Shown: positions 40,050 through 49,022, numbered from the stretch's first letter. The stretch is DNA of 64,000 nt from Heritagella_A intestinalis (GCA_904418995.1 CAJFQF010000004.1:62001-126000), one strand, 5' to 3'. The notes: generated by a model from the letters alone, not told the origin. Translations and numbers: made by a program.

Positions 40050-40997
40050 ATGAGAAGAATTGCCTTTTTACGAAATGGAAAAAAGCGAGTCATCGCCCTG
40101 CTGACGGCCCTGGCCCTGGTGCTGGGCTGCTTGTCCGGCTGCTCCCCCAGAAGGGAAGAGACCGGGTTCCGGGTAGTGACGTCGTTTTACCCTGTGTATA
40201 TTATGACACTCAATATAACAGAAGGGATTGACGGTGTGTCGGTGGACAATATGGCCGGACAGCAGACGGGGTGCCTCCACGACTACCAGCTGCAAAACCG
40301 GGATATGCAGAATTTGGAGACCGCCGATGCCTTTGTGATTAACGGCGCGGGCATGGAGAGCTTTCTGAGCAAGGTGCTGGAGCAGCTTCCGAAGCTGCCG
40401 GTGGTGGATTCCAGTGAGGGGATTTCCCTTTTATATGAAGAGGGCCACAGCCATGAGGGGGAAGAGGGCCACGACCATGAGGACGAGGAACCCAACGCAC
40501 ACATCTGGGTGAGCATCTCCAACTATATCCAGCAGGTGGAGAACATCACCCAATCCCTCATGGAGCTGGATGCGGCCCATAGCGCTCAGTATGCGGCCAA
40601 CGGGGCGGCCTATGTGGAAAAGCTCACCGCCTTGCGGGACAAAATGCACCGGGAGCTGGACGGCCTGCCCCACCGGGAGATTGTCACCTTCCACGAGGCG
40701 TTCCCCTATTTCGCCCAGGAGTTTGACCTGCACATTGCGGCGGTGGTGAACCGGGAGCCGGACAGTCAGCCCAGCGCCCGGGAGCTGGCGGACACCATCC
40801 GGCTCATTCGGGAGACCGGGGTGCAGTCGGTGTTTGCCGAGCCCCAGTATTCCGAGTCGGCGGCGCAGATTATCTCCCAGGAGAGCGGGGCCACCCTGTA
40901 TCTGTTGGACCCGGGGGTCACCGGAGAGGAAACCCCCGATGCCTATTTGGACGCCATGGAAAAGAATCTGGAAATCTTAAAGGAAGCCCTGGCCTGA
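40050..40997 (+). CDS. znuA: Zinc ABC transporter substrate-binding lipoprotein
   Basis: 315 residues. Signal peptide with lipobox 'LSGC' gives lipidation at C31. Cluster A-1/ZnuA features: 'FRVVTSFYPVYIMTLNI', a His/Glu-rich loop 'EGHSHEGEEGHDHEDEEP' followed by the metal-ligand 'NAHIWVS', 'IVTFHEAFPYFAQEFDL' with the next His, and 'VFAEPQYS' and 'LLDPG' with the last Asp. The His-rich loop favours zinc over manganese. The start at 40050 follows GGAGG. It opens a three-gene transporter unit behind a Zur-like operator. Confidence 0.94.
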   Translation: MRRIAFLRNGKKRVIALLTALALVLGCLSGCSPRREETGFRVVTSFYPVYIMTLNITEGIDGVSVDNMAGQQTGCLHDYQLQNRDMQNLETADAFVINGAGMESFLSKVLEQLPKLPVVDSSEGISLLYEEGHSHEGEEGHDHEDEEPNAHIWVSISNYIQQVENITQSLMELDAAHSAQYAANGAAYVEKLTALRDKMHRELDGLPHREIVTFHEAFPYFAQEFDLHIAAVVNREPDSQPSARELADTIRLIRETGVQSVFAEPQYSESAAQIISQESGATLYLLDPGVTGEETPDAYLDAMEKNLEILKEALA

Positions 40998-41016
40998 GCC
41001 GGGAAAGGAGCGGTTT

Positions 41017-41760
41017 ATGGAAGCATCTGCAAAGCCCGTGTGCCATTGCAGCGTGGAGATTCGGGGTCTCACGGTGAAAAAGCACGACGGCGTTATTTTA
41101 GACCACATTGATTTGGACGTCCACCACGGGGAGATTCTGGCCCTCATCGGGCGCAACGGCGCGGGGAAGACCACCCTGCTCAAGGCCCTGCTGGGCCGGT
41201 GTGCCTATACCGGGCAGGTTCTCTACCGCAACGGCCAGGGGCAGACCGTGGAAAAACCCCGGATCGGCTATGTGCCCCAGCGGCTGGATTTTGACCGTTC
41301 CGCCCCCATTACTGCCGGGGATTTGCTGTGCGCCAACAGCTCCCGGCGGCCGGTGTGGCTGGGCGGTTCCCGGCAGGCCAAGGAAAAGGCCGACGCCATG
41401 CTGCAAAAGGTGGGGGGGAGCGCTGACCTGCTGTCCAAGCGGCTGGGAACCCTTTCCGGCGGCGAGCTCCAGCGGGTGCTTCTGGCCTTTGCTCTGGACC
41501 CCATGCCGGATCTGCTGCTCCTGGACGAACCGGTTTCCGCTGTGGACCGGAAGGGCATCGGCCTGTTTTATGACTTGGTGACTTCCCTGCGCAGTGAATA
41601 CCATATGCCCATCATCTTGGTTTCCCACGACCTTTCCCATGTGCGCCGGTATGCCACGGTGGCGGCAGTGCTGGAAAAGACCATTCTCTGCCGGGGCACA
41701 CCGGAGGAAGTGCTGGCCTCGCCGGAGGTACAGGAAATTTTTGGACTGGGGGATGTCTGA
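41017..41760 (+). CDS. znuC: Zinc ABC transporter ATP-binding protein
   Basis: 247-residue ABC ATPase. Walker A 'GRNGAGKTTLLKALLG', Q-loop 'GYVPQRLDFD', signature 'LSGGELQRV', Walker B 'DLLLLDEPVSAVD' and switch 'ILVSHDLSHV'. It would power zinc uptake through ZnuB. It starts 19 bases behind znuA with AAAGGAG upstream, and its stop overlaps the znuB start (TGATG). Confidence 0.94.
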   Translation: MEASAKPVCHCSVEIRGLTVKKHDGVILDHIDLDVHHGEILALIGRNGAGKTTLLKALLGRCAYTGQVLYRNGQGQTVEKPRIGYVPQRLDFDRSAPITAGDLLCANSSRRPVWLGGSRQAKEKADAMLQKVGGSADLLSKRLGTLSGGELQRVLLAFALDPMPDLLLLDEPVSAVDRKGIGLFYDLVTSLRSEYHMPIILVSHDLSHVRRYATVAAVLEKTILCRGTPEEVLASPEVQEIFGLGDV

Positions 41761-42614
41761 TGGAAGTTTTGTATGGAATCATTGATACGCTCCTGCCCTT
41801 TGAGTGGACGGAGTTCGACTTTATGAAAAACGCCCTGCTGGCGGTGCTGCTCATCTCTCCCCTGTTCGGGCTGGTGGGCACGGCGGTAGTCAGCAACCGG
41901 ATGTCCTTTTTCTCCGATGCCCTGGGCCATTCCGCCCTGACGGGTATTGCCATTGGGGTGCTTATGGGGGTGGACAACTACCTGCTCTCTATGCTGGGCT
42001 TTGCCCTGCTCTTTGCCCTGGGCATCTCCGCGGTGCTGGAAACGGGAAATTCCTCGGCGGACACTATCATCGGGGTGTTTTCCGCCACAGGTCTGGCCCT
42101 GGGGGTGGTGCTCCTCTCTGCCAGCGGCGGCTTTGCCAAATATTCCGCCTATCTGGTGGGGGATATCCTCACGGTCCAGCCAGAAGAGCTGCTGTTGCTG
42201 CTTTTCATCCTCATTGGGGTGGTACTGGTGTGGATTTTCGGCTACAACAAGCTCCTGCTCACGGGCCTCAACGAGGATTTAGCCGCCGGAAAAAATGTCC
42301 GGGTCCGGGTGGTGAACCGGCTCTTCGCCATTGTTCTGGCGGTGATTGTGACCATCTCGATTAAATGGGTGGGGATGCTGATTATCAACTCCCTGCTGGT
42401 GCTCCCGGCCGCCGCCTCCCGGAACCTGGCCCGGAACACCGCCGCCTATCACGGGCTCTCCGTGGGGATTTCCCTGGTTTCCGGCGTGGCGGGATTGATT
42501 CTCTCCTACTACTGGGGCATTGCCACCGGCGGCACTATTGTGCTGGTGGCGGCGGTGATTTTTTTCGGCACCTTCCTTTTTTCCCGGTGTCGGTCTGGGC
42601 TCCGGAAGGGGTAA
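41760..42614 (+). CDS. znuB: Zinc ABC transporter permease
   Basis: 284-residue ABC-3 family permease with about eight or nine membrane helices. Family regions: 'SNRMSFFSDALGHSALTGIAIG', quoted in part, 'NSSADTIIGVFSATGLALG' and 'VGMLIINSLLVLPAAASRNLA', the last with the conserved cytoplasmic coupling segment. ATG at 41760 overlaps the znuC stop by one base, indicating coupled translation. A strong terminator follows. Confidence 0.94.
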   Translation: MEVLYGIIDTLLPFEWTEFDFMKNALLAVLLISPLFGLVGTAVVSNRMSFFSDALGHSALTGIAIGVLMGVDNYLLSMLGFALLFALGISAVLETGNSSADTIIGVFSATGLALGVVLLSASGGFAKYSAYLVGDILTVQPEELLLLLFILIGVVLVWIFGYNKLLLTGLNEDLAAGKNVRVRVVNRLFAIVLAVIVTISIKWVGMLIINSLLVLPAAASRNLARNTAAYHGLSVGISLVSGVAGLILSYYWGIATGGTIVLVAAVIFFGTFLFSRCRSGLRKG

Positions 42615-42629
42615 TCTTTGGATATACAG

Positions 42630-42666
42630 AAAAGGCTCTCTGACTTCGCTGGTCAGAGAGCCTTTT
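42630..42666 (+). terminator. Terminator after znuACB
   Basis: 15-bp stem: AAAAGGCTCTCTGAC (42630-42644) with GTCAGAGAGCCTTTT (42652-42666). Symmetric, so it also ends transcripts of the converging minus-strand gene. Confidence 0.92.
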
Positions 42667-42682
42667 GCTGTTTTGATACTTT

Positions 42683-43015
42683 TTAGAGGGAGGAAATCAC
42701 CCCGGAAATGGTGTTCAGGAAAGCCTGTTCTCCCATGGTGTTCCACTTGAAAAAGATGCCTTGACTGCCCCCAGACGTAATGGCCGAGAGGAAATAGTCC
42801 TCCCCGCTGCCGGCCAGAGTCAGGGTAAGGCTCACACGGTTGCTGCCAAGCCAGCTGTAGCGCTCGAACACCCGCACGGCGCAGCGGAATTCCCCTTGGG
42901 AAAAGTCACTGCTGGCCTCCAAGGTGGCAGAGGTGCTGCCGTTTAGCACGGCGCTCTGTACCCGTGCCAAAATGCTTCGAAAATCCCCGTGGACGCGGCG
43001 CTCTAATTTTGCCAT
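42683..43015 (-). CDS. DUF6054-type small protein
   Basis: 110 residues, soluble. 'MAKLERRVHGDFRSILARV', 'SSDFSQGEFRCAVRVFERYSW' region, 'NRVSLTLTLAGSGEDYFLSAI' region and 'SGGSQGIFFKWNTMGEQAFL' recall the clostridial DUF6054 family (from memory). An alpha helix followed by beta strands is predicted. Function unknown. Start at 43015 follows AGAAGGAGGGAG. It lies 22 bases behind the aldo/keto reductase on the same strand and may be co-transcribed with it. Confidence 0.75.
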   Translation of the reverse strand: MAKLERRVHGDFRSILARVQSAVLNGSTSATLEASSDFSQGEFRCAVRVFERYSWLGSNRVSLTLTLAGSGEDYFLSAITSGGSQGIFFKWNTMGEQAFLNTISGVISSL

Positions 43016-43037
43016 GATGCTCCCTCCTTCTGTATGA

Positions 43038-43961
43038 TCAGGGAATCATATTCCCGGCGGCCTGATACAGGCCGTACCATTCGGGGCGGGTCAGGGGAAT
43101 CTGGGAACCGGCGCAGCCATCCAGCATCCGCTGGGCCTGGGTAGTGCCCAAAATCACCTGAATGTTGGCGGGGTGGCGGGTGAGCCATGCCACGGCAATG
43201 CCGGTGGGAGTTACCTGGTATTTCTCCGCCAGCTCCTGGCACTTGCGGTTCAGCTCGGGATAGTTCTCCATGTCGCCCAGGAAGGGGCCCTCGAAAAAGC
43301 CCTTCTGGAAGGGGGACCAGGCCTGGAGGGTGATGCCCTTGAGGCGGCAGTATTCCAGGGTGCTCCCCGTGCGGTCAATAGCCTGGTCGGTGTGCATATT
43401 CACTGCCATGCCGGCGTCCATGAGAGGCGTGTGGGCCACGCTGATCTGCATCTGGTTAAAGAGCAGCTTCTGGCCAAAAGCCTGCTGAAGCAGCTCGATT
43501 TGGGCGGGGTTGTGGTTGGAAACACCGAAATAACGCACTTTGCCCGCGTCAAAGAGGGTTTGCAGCGCCTCGGCGGTCTCTTCCGGCTCCATGAGGGCGT
43601 CGGGCCGGTGGAGCAGAAGCACGTCCAGATAGTCGGTGTGCAGGCGCTTTAGGCTGCCGTCTACAGCTTCCAGAATATGCTCCTTGGAGAAATCATAGTA
43701 TCCCTTGCGGATGCCGCACTTGCTCTGCAAAATCATCTTTTCCCGGACTTGGGGGTTCATGCCCACCGCTTCGGCAAAGAATTCCTCGCAGTAGCCGTCC
43801 CCATAGATGTCCGCGTGGTCAAACATATTGACGCCGGCCTCCATAGCCGTGCGGATCAGGTGTTCGGCCCCCTTCTTGTCCAGGTTATTGATGCGCATAC
43901 AGCCCATAATGATATTGGAGGGCTTCAGGTCGGAGGCGGGAATCTGCAAATATTTCATCAT
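43038..43961 (-). CDS. Aldo/keto reductase
   Basis: 307-residue NADPH-dependent oxidoreductase with a TIM barrel. Family motifs: 'AMEAGVNMFDHADIYGDGYCE' in part (catalytic Asp/Tyr), 'ILQSKCGIRKG' (catalytic Lys), 'YLDVLLLHRPD' (catalytic His), 'VRYFGVSNHNPAQI' and C-terminal 'IQVILGTTQAQRM' (NADPH site). Close to the YdhF-type subgroup. Two adjacent ATGs (43961 or 43958) follow AGGAAG. Substrate unknown. Confidence 0.93.
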   Translation of the reverse strand: MMKYLQIPASDLKPSNIIMGCMRINNLDKKGAEHLIRTAMEAGVNMFDHADIYGDGYCEEFFAEAVGMNPQVREKMILQSKCGIRKGYYDFSKEHILEAVDGSLKRLHTDYLDVLLLHRPDALMEPEETAEALQTLFDAGKVRYFGVSNHNPAQIELLQQAFGQKLLFNQMQISVAHTPLMDAGMAVNMHTDQAIDRTGSTLEYCRLKGITLQAWSPFQKGFFEGPFLGDMENYPELNRKCQELAEKYQVTPTGIAVAWLTRHPANIQVILGTTQAQRMLDGCAGSQIPLTRPEWYGLYQAAGNMIP

Positions 43962-43993
43962 GAAAACTTCCTTTCTTCGGCGGTATTTCCTTT

Positions 43994-44022
43994 ATCATAG
44001 CATGGACAGGGGAAATCGTCAC
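43994..44022 (-). promoter_or_regulatory. Predicted promoter of the aldo/keto reductase gene
   Basis: Minus strand GTGACG (44017-44022), 17-base spacer, TATGAT (43994-43999). Confidence 0.6.
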
Positions 44023-44105
44023 GGCTTTTTCTAAAAAATGCCGGAAAAGATTCCTGTAGCAGGAGAATATTCGAAAAATAGCATTCAAAATACACATAAA
44101 ATCCT

Positions 44106-44134
44106 TTGACAAATGAGGAATAAATATTTATAAT
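44106..44134 (+). promoter_or_regulatory. Consensus promoter of the V-type ATPase operon
   Basis: TTGACA (44106-44111), 17-base spacer, TATAAT (44129-44134): perfect sigma-A consensus, 86 bases before the first gene. Confidence 0.92.
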
Positions 44135-44220
44135 GGAAAACATAACAAGAAGGCTGGTTGATTTTGCTATCTTCGCAGAAAATAAAAGCGGAAATCCAGG
44201 GACCAAAGGTGGTGAGAAGG

Positions 44221-44532
44221 ATGGCGGAGTCCGCGATAAAAGCCGTGCTGGCGGCAGAAGAAACCGCCGCTGGCCGGGAGGAACAGGCCCGGGAGCAGGC
44301 GCAGCAGATGATAGCCCAGGCCCGGGAGCAGGCCCAGGCCATGGTGCGGCAGGCAGAGGAGGAAGCCCGGATAGAAAAGGCCCGGCAGCTTCGGGAAGCC
44401 ATTGACGCAGCCCAGGTGCAGGCCCGCAGCCTACAGGAGGACGCCCGGCAGCAGGCCCGCGCCCTGCAAGCCAGGGCGGAGAATCGGAAAGAACAGGTAC
44501 AAAAAGAAATCCTTCGGGCGGTTTTGCAATAA
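44221..44532 (+). CDS. ntpF: V-type ATPase peripheral-stalk coiled-coil subunit (NtpF / subunit G-H)
   Basis: 103 residues, almost wholly a charged Ala/Glu/Gln/Arg coiled coil ('EEQAREQAQQMIAQAREQA', 'VRQAEEEARIEKARQLREA'). This is the stalk subunit that pairs with subunit E and holds the stator, first gene of the operon as in E. hirae ntpFIKECGABD. The start at 44221 follows AGGTGGTGAG; an in-frame upstream ATG lacks a ribosome site. Identified by position, size and composition. Confidence 0.8.
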   Translation: MAESAIKAVLAAEETAAGREEQAREQAQQMIAQAREQAQAMVRQAEEEARIEKARQLREAIDAAQVQARSLQEDARQQARALQARAENRKEQVQKEILRAVLQ

Positions 44533-44561
44533 TGCCCGAAAAACGGTAAGGAGGGGATGGT

Positions 44562-46583
44562 ATGGCTATACTGCCCATGCGCCGCATTTCGCTGTATGGG
44601 CTCAAATCCCAGCGGAAAGAAGTGCTGGAGCTTCTCCAGCGCCGGGGTGTGGTAGAGGTAATCTGCCGGCCCCAGAAGGAAGAAGCCTTTTCCTGCGCCG
44701 ACACCCGGGAAGACCGGGAGCATTTTGCCGCGTTTCAGGGGCAGGCCAAGAGGGCGCTGGAAATCCTGGACGCCCATTGCCCGGTAAAAAAATCCCTGTT
44801 TGCCTCCCTGGAAGGCCGCAAATCTCTGACTCTACAGGAGTATGAGGCCAACCGGCAAAAAGTCCAGGCGGCTACAGAGGCGGCGGCCCGGCTGGAATCC
44901 CTGGAACGGGAGCGGGAGGATCTCCGGGCGGAAAAGACCCGGATACAGGCCCGGCTAGAGTCCCTGACTCCCTGGCTGTCATTAGATGTGCCCCTCAACG
45001 CCAAGGGAACCCGCTCCACGGCGGTATTTATCGGCACCTTCCCCCAGCCCCTGACCCGGGAGAAATTGCTGCAAGAGCTGGCCCGGCGGCTGCCAGAGGT
45101 TCGGGCCATAGAGGCGGAGGTGCTCAGCACCCTGCCCCAGCAGACCTGTGTGTTTCTGCTCTGCCTCAGCGAGGAAAGCCCGGCGGTGGAGACCGCTTTG
45201 CGTGGTATGGGGTTTTCCTATCCGGCGGAGACAGGGGACGAATTGCCCCGGAAACAGCGGGAATCCCTTTTGGAAGAGGCCAAGAAGGTGGACCGGCGTG
45301 TCCAGGAAATCCAGGAGGAAATCGTCTCCTATGCCGGGCAGCGGGAGACCCTGTGTTTCCTCTATGACTACTACGCCATGCGCATTGAAAAATATGAAGT
45401 GCTGGCCATGCTCCGGCAGACCCGGCGGACCTTTTTGCTGACAGGCTATCTCCCCGCCCGGGACGCTCCGGCTCTGGAGCGGGAGCTGGAAGGAAAATTC
45501 CAGGTGTATGTGGAGCTGGAAGAGCCGGGCCCCCAGGAGGAAATCCCGGTGGCCCTGGAAAACAACCAGTTTGCCGCGCCTATGGAGCCGGTGGTGGAGG
45601 GCTACAGCCTTCCCGGCCGGGGGGAAGTGGACCCCTGCACCCCGATGGCCTGTTTCTACTATGTGCTTTTCGGCCTGATGCTCTCCGACGCCGCCTACGG
45701 CATTATTATGGTGGTGGTGTGCGGAATCCTGCTGGCGAAATTCAAAAATATGGAGAGCGGGATGCGCAAATCCCTGCAGCTCTTTCTCTATTCCGGCATC
45801 TCCACTACCTTCTGGGGGATTCTCTTCGGAAGCTGGTTCGGGGATGCGGTGACGGTGATTTCCCGGACGTTTTTCGGCGCCGAGGTGAGTATCCCGGCGC
45901 TGTGGTTCACCCCTTTGGAAAACCCCATGCTGTTGTTGGTGTTCTCCTTCCTGCTGGGGATTCTCCACCTGTTTGCGGGGTTGGGAGTGCAGTTCTATCA
46001 ATGCGTCCGGGCCGGCCGGTGGAAGGATGCCCTCTATGACGTGGTGTTCTGGTATCTGCTGGTGGGGGGCGGCATCGTCTACCTGCTCACCATGGACATG
46101 GTGACGGATATGCTGGGATTGCCCTTTACCCTGGGGGAGCCGGCGGGGACCATTTCCGCCGTGTGCGCGGGGATTGGGGCTCTGGGCATTTTGTGTACCG
46201 CCGGACGGGACTCCAAGAACCCATTGAAGCGGTTTCTCAAAGGGCTCTATGGCCTGTACAATATTTCCGGCTATCTCAGCGACATCCTTTCCTATTCCCG
46301 GTTGCTGGCCCTGGGGTTGGCCACCGGCGTTATTGCCTCGGTGTTCAACCAGATGGGGGCCATGGTAGGGGGCGGCGTGTTGGGGGCCATTGTGTTTACC
46401 CTGGTGTTCCTCATCGGCCACACCCTGAATATCGGCATCAACCTGCTGGGGGCCTATGTCCACACCAACCGCCTCCAGTATGTGGAGTTCTTCGGCAAGT
46501 TCTATGAGGGCGGCGGGAAAAAGTTCCACCCCTTTGCCGCCCATACCCAATATTATCAAATCAGGGAGGAAGACCAATCATGA
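44562..46583 (+). CDS. ntpI: V-type ATPase subunit I (membrane stator, a-subunit)
   Basis: 673 residues. The N-terminal ~330 residues form the cytoplasmic stalk-like part with coiled coils ('RLESLEREREDLRAEKTRI', 'DRRVQEIQEEIVSYAGQRE'). The C-terminal half has about seven or eight helices: 'YYVLFGLMLSDAAYGIIMV', 'FWGILFGSWFGDAV', 'LLVFSFLLGILHLFAGLG' and 'SYSRLLALGLATGVIASVFN', the last holding the conserved arginine (SYSRLLALGLA) that faces the c-ring. Start follows GGAGGGG. Its stop overlaps the ntpK start by 4 bases (ATGA). Confidence 0.94.
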   Translation: MAILPMRRISLYGLKSQRKEVLELLQRRGVVEVICRPQKEEAFSCADTREDREHFAAFQGQAKRALEILDAHCPVKKSLFASLEGRKSLTLQEYEANRQKVQAATEAAARLESLEREREDLRAEKTRIQARLESLTPWLSLDVPLNAKGTRSTAVFIGTFPQPLTREKLLQELARRLPEVRAIEAEVLSTLPQQTCVFLLCLSEESPAVETALRGMGFSYPAETGDELPRKQRESLLEEAKKVDRRVQEIQEEIVSYAGQRETLCFLYDYYAMRIEKYEVLAMLRQTRRTFLLTGYLPARDAPALERELEGKFQVYVELEEPGPQEEIPVALENNQFAAPMEPVVEGYSLPGRGEVDPCTPMACFYYVLFGLMLSDAAYGIIMVVVCGILLAKFKNMESGMRKSLQLFLYSGISTTFWGILFGSWFGDAVTVISRTFFGAEVSIPALWFTPLENPMLLLVFSFLLGILHLFAGLGVQFYQCVRAGRWKDALYDVVFWYLLVGGGIVYLLTMDMVTDMLGLPFTLGEPAGTISAVCAGIGALGILCTAGRDSKNPLKRFLKGLYGLYNISGYLSDILSYSRLLALGLATGVIASVFNQMGAMVGGGVLGAIVFTLVFLIGHTLNIGINLLGAYVHTNRLQYVEFFGKFYEGGGKKFHPFAAHTQYYQIREEDQS

Positions 46584-47080
46584 CATTCATCGAGTTTCTC
46601 AACACCCTCGGCGTACCCCTGGCACTTTTGGGAGCGGCCCTGGCGGCCCTGATGGCGGGCATCGGCTCGGCCATTGGCGTAGGCATGGCGGGTGAAGCCG
46701 CTGCCGGCGCTTTGGCGGAGGACCCCAGCAAATTCGGCAAGGTGCTGATTTTGCAGCTGCTCCCCGGCACCCAGGGCATTTACGGCCTGCTCATCGCCTT
46801 TCTGACCCTGTCCAACATCGGCATTTTGGGCGGCAGCCCGGACATCAGCTTTGCTAAGGGGCTGCTGTACTTCTTCGCCTGCACCCCCATGGCCTTTGTG
46901 GGCCTTTGGTCCGCCAAGCGCCAGGCTCGGGCCTCGGTGGCCAGCATCAACCTTCTCAGCCGCAAGCCCGACCAGTTTGGCAAATCCATTATCCTGCCCG
47001 CCATGGTGGAGACCTACGCGGTGCTGGCTCTGTTGATTTCGCTGCTGGCCGTGGCCAATATCGGCAAGCTCCCCCTGTAA
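46580..47080 (+). CDS. ntpK: V-type ATPase subunit K (rotor ring proteolipid), sodium-type ligands
   Basis: 166 residues forming two hairpins, four helices, of the rotor ring. The ion-binding positions match those known for the E. hirae sodium V-ATPase: L61, T64 and Q65 in 'LLPGTQG', a glutamine at 115 in 'GLWSAKRQ', and the carboxylate E144 in 'MVETYAVLALL'. The first hairpin lacks the Glu, as usual for the duplicated form with one site per subunit. This predicts sodium rather than proton transport (inference from residues). Overlaps ntpI by 4 bases. Confidence 0.95.
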   Translation: MTFIEFLNTLGVPLALLGAALAALMAGIGSAIGVGMAGEAAAGALAEDPSKFGKVLILQLLPGTQGIYGLLIAFLTLSNIGILGGSPDISFAKGLLYFFACTPMAFVGLWSAKRQARASVASINLLSRKPDQFGKSIILPAMVETYAVLALLISLLAVANIGKLPL

Positions 47081-47118
47081 TGGGAGGCAGCCTTTGATTT
47101 GCAAGGGAGGTGCTGGCG

Positions 47119-47715
47119 GTGACAGGCCTTGACGCCATATTGGAAGCCATTGAACAGGACGGCCAAAGGGCCGCCCAGGAAATTTTGTCCCAGGCCCGGG
47201 AACAGGCGGAGGAAATCCGCCGGCAGGGCCAGCGGGACGCCATTCGCCGCAGGGGGGAGATTTTAGAGGACGCTCCCCGGCAGGCCCGGCACGAGGCGGA
47301 GCGGGTGCGCACCGCCGCCCAGCGGGAACAGCGGCGCATTTTGCTGGAAGCCCGGCAGGCGCTCATCCGGGAGTCCATCCGCCAGGCGGCGGAATCCCTG
47401 GCCCAGCTGGAAGCGGCGGACTATTTTGCCGTGCTGCTCCGGCTGGCGGCGGCCCACGCCCTGCCCCAGGCGGGGGAGATGGTGCTGAGCCCCAGGGATC
47501 GGGAGCGCTTGCCGGCGGATTTCCCGGGAAAACTCCAGGAGGCCCTGCCGGAGGGGGCGTCCCTGACCATCTCGGCGCGCACAGAGCCGGGGATCCAGGG
47601 GGGATTCCTCTTGGTATACGGCGGTATCGAGGAAAACTGTACCTTCCGGGCCCTGTTCGACGCCAAGGAAGAGGAATTGCAGGATTTGGCCAACCGGGTT
47701 CTCTTTTCGGACTGA
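47119..47715 (+). CDS. ntpE: V-type ATPase subunit E (peripheral stalk)
   Basis: 198 residues. The N-terminal half is a coiled coil ('EQDGQRAAQEILSQAREQA', 'RRQAEEIRRQG'-type sequence), followed by a mixed alpha/beta head ('YFAVLLRLAAAHALPQAGE', 'IQGGFLLVYGGIEENCTFRALF'). A GTG start at 47119 is chosen because AGGGAGG ends 9 bases before it; an in-frame GTG at 47110 abuts that site. It pairs with the coiled-coil subunit encoded at 44221. 38 bases behind ntpK. Confidence 0.88.
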   Translation: MTGLDAILEAIEQDGQRAAQEILSQAREQAEEIRRQGQRDAIRRRGEILEDAPRQARHEAERVRTAAQREQRRILLEARQALIRESIRQAAESLAQLEAADYFAVLLRLAAAHALPQAGEMVLSPRDRERLPADFPGKLQEALPEGASLTISARTEPGIQGGFLLVYGGIEENCTFRALFDAKEEELQDLANRVLFSD

Positions 47716-47742
47716 CGGGGCCACAGGGAAAGGAGGCAGGCC

Positions 47743-48702
47743 ATGCCGGAATTGTATCCATACGCGGCGGCCCGGGTCCATGCCCGGGAACCGCTTCTTC
47801 TGGGCCGGCAGCAGCTGGAACAGCTTCTGGCGGCCAAAACCTATGAGGATTGCCTGAAAACCCTTAGGGGCTTTGGCTGGGACGGCGGGGACACCGCCGA
47901 GGAAATCCTCGCCGCAGAGACGGAAAAGACCTGGAAGCTCATGGAAGAGCTTTTGCCGGACCCGGAGCTGTTCCGGATGTTCCGGCTGCCGGTGGATTTC
48001 AACAACGCCAAGGCTGCGGTAAAATCCGCTGTGACCCAGGTGCAGCCGGAGGGGGTGTTCCTGCCGGGAGGTTCCCTGGCCCCGGAGGCCCTTTTGGAAG
48101 CTGCAAAAACAGGGGAATTCTCCAAGCTGCCGGACTGGATGGCACAGCCCATGGAAAAGGCCCGGAAGCTGCTGCTCCAAACCGGGGACGGCCAGGCCTG
48201 CGATGTGCTCCTGGACCGGACGGCCTTGGAAGAGATGCTCTGGGAGGGGGAACGCGCGGACTGCCCTCTGCTGGGAGAATACGCCGAGCTGTTTGTGGCG
48301 GCGGCGGACATCAAAATCGCTTTGCGGGCGGTGAAAACAAACCGGCCTTCCTCCTTTTTGCCGGAGGCTTTGGCTTCTTGCTGCAGCGTGGAGAAGAGAG
48401 CCCTGATAGAGGCCGCCCGGGACGGAGTAGAGGGTCTCTGCCGGTATCTGGCCCTGACCCCCTATGGAGATGGGGCCGAGGCCCTGGCGGCGGGGGCTTC
48501 CGCTTTTGACAAGTGGCGGGATAACCGGGTGATGTCGCTTATCCGCCGGGAAAAGGCCAACCCCTTCACCCTGGGGCCGGCAGCGGCCCATTTTCTGGCC
48601 CGGCAGAATGAAATCGCCATGGTGCGCATGGTCCTCTCCGCCAAACGGAACGGGTTGGACCGGGAAGACGTAGAGGGGAGGCTCCGGGAGCTCTATGTAT
48701 AA
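47743..48702 (+). CDS. ntpC: V-type ATPase subunit C (socket to the rotor ring)
   Basis: 319-residue helical subunit (d/AhaC-like). Opening 'YPYAAARVHAREPLLLGRQQLEQLL' region is typical ('A.vr..E..LL'), then 'LFRLPVDFNNAKAAVKS'-type segment ('FRLPVDFNNAKAAVKSAV'), 'YAELFVAAADIKIALRAVK' and C-terminal 'ARQNEIAMVRMVLSAKRNG'. It links the central stalk to the K ring. Its end overlaps the ntpG start by 8 bases. Confidence 0.92.
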   Translation: MPELYPYAAARVHAREPLLLGRQQLEQLLAAKTYEDCLKTLRGFGWDGGDTAEEILAAETEKTWKLMEELLPDPELFRMFRLPVDFNNAKAAVKSAVTQVQPEGVFLPGGSLAPEALLEAAKTGEFSKLPDWMAQPMEKARKLLLQTGDGQACDVLLDRTALEEMLWEGERADCPLLGEYAELFVAAADIKIALRAVKTNRPSSFLPEALASCCSVEKRALIEAARDGVEGLCRYLALTPYGDGAEALAAGASAFDKWRDNRVMSLIRREKANPFTLGPAAAHFLARQNEIAMVRMVLSAKRNGLDREDVEGRLRELYV

Positions 48703-49003
48703 GATTGCAGTGATGGGGGACCGGGACAGCATTTATGGCTTTGCCGCCCTGGGTCTCTCGGTGGTTCCGGCGGAACAGCCGGAAGAAGCGGCCCGCTGCC
48801 TGCGCCGGTTGGCGGAGGAGGGCTATGGGGTCATCTATATTACCGAATCCCTGGCCGCGCAAATGGAGGAAGAGCTGGACCGGTGGCGGAGCCAACCCCT
48901 GCCGGCGGTCATTCCTATTCCCGGCATCCGGGGCAACACCGGCCTGGGAATGCGCATGGTTCACAAGTCTGTGGAGCAGGCGGTGGGCTCGGACATTTTG
49001 TAA
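48695..49003 (+). CDS. ntpG: V-type ATPase subunit F (NtpG, central stalk)
   Basis: 102 residues with a Rossmann-like fold: 'KIAVMGDRDSIYGFAALGL', 'YGVIYITESLAAQMEEELD', 'PAVIPIPGIRGNTGLGM', ending in the usual helix 'VHKSVEQAVGSDIL'. It binds subunit D in the rotor shaft. The ATG at 48695 lies inside the end of ntpC. In other operons ntpA follows directly; here a YwqG-type gene comes between. Confidence 0.93.
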   Translation: MYKIAVMGDRDSIYGFAALGLSVVPAEQPEEAARCLRRLAEEGYGVIYITESLAAQMEEELDRWRSQPLPAVIPIPGIRGNTGLGMRMVHKSVEQAVGSDIL

Positions 49004-49022
49004 ACCCAAAGGAGGAGTCAAC

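Noticed and set aside
44402..44845. Alternative frame across the ntpF-ntpI junction
   Set aside because: It overlaps two well-supported genes in another frame and encodes no recognisable protein.
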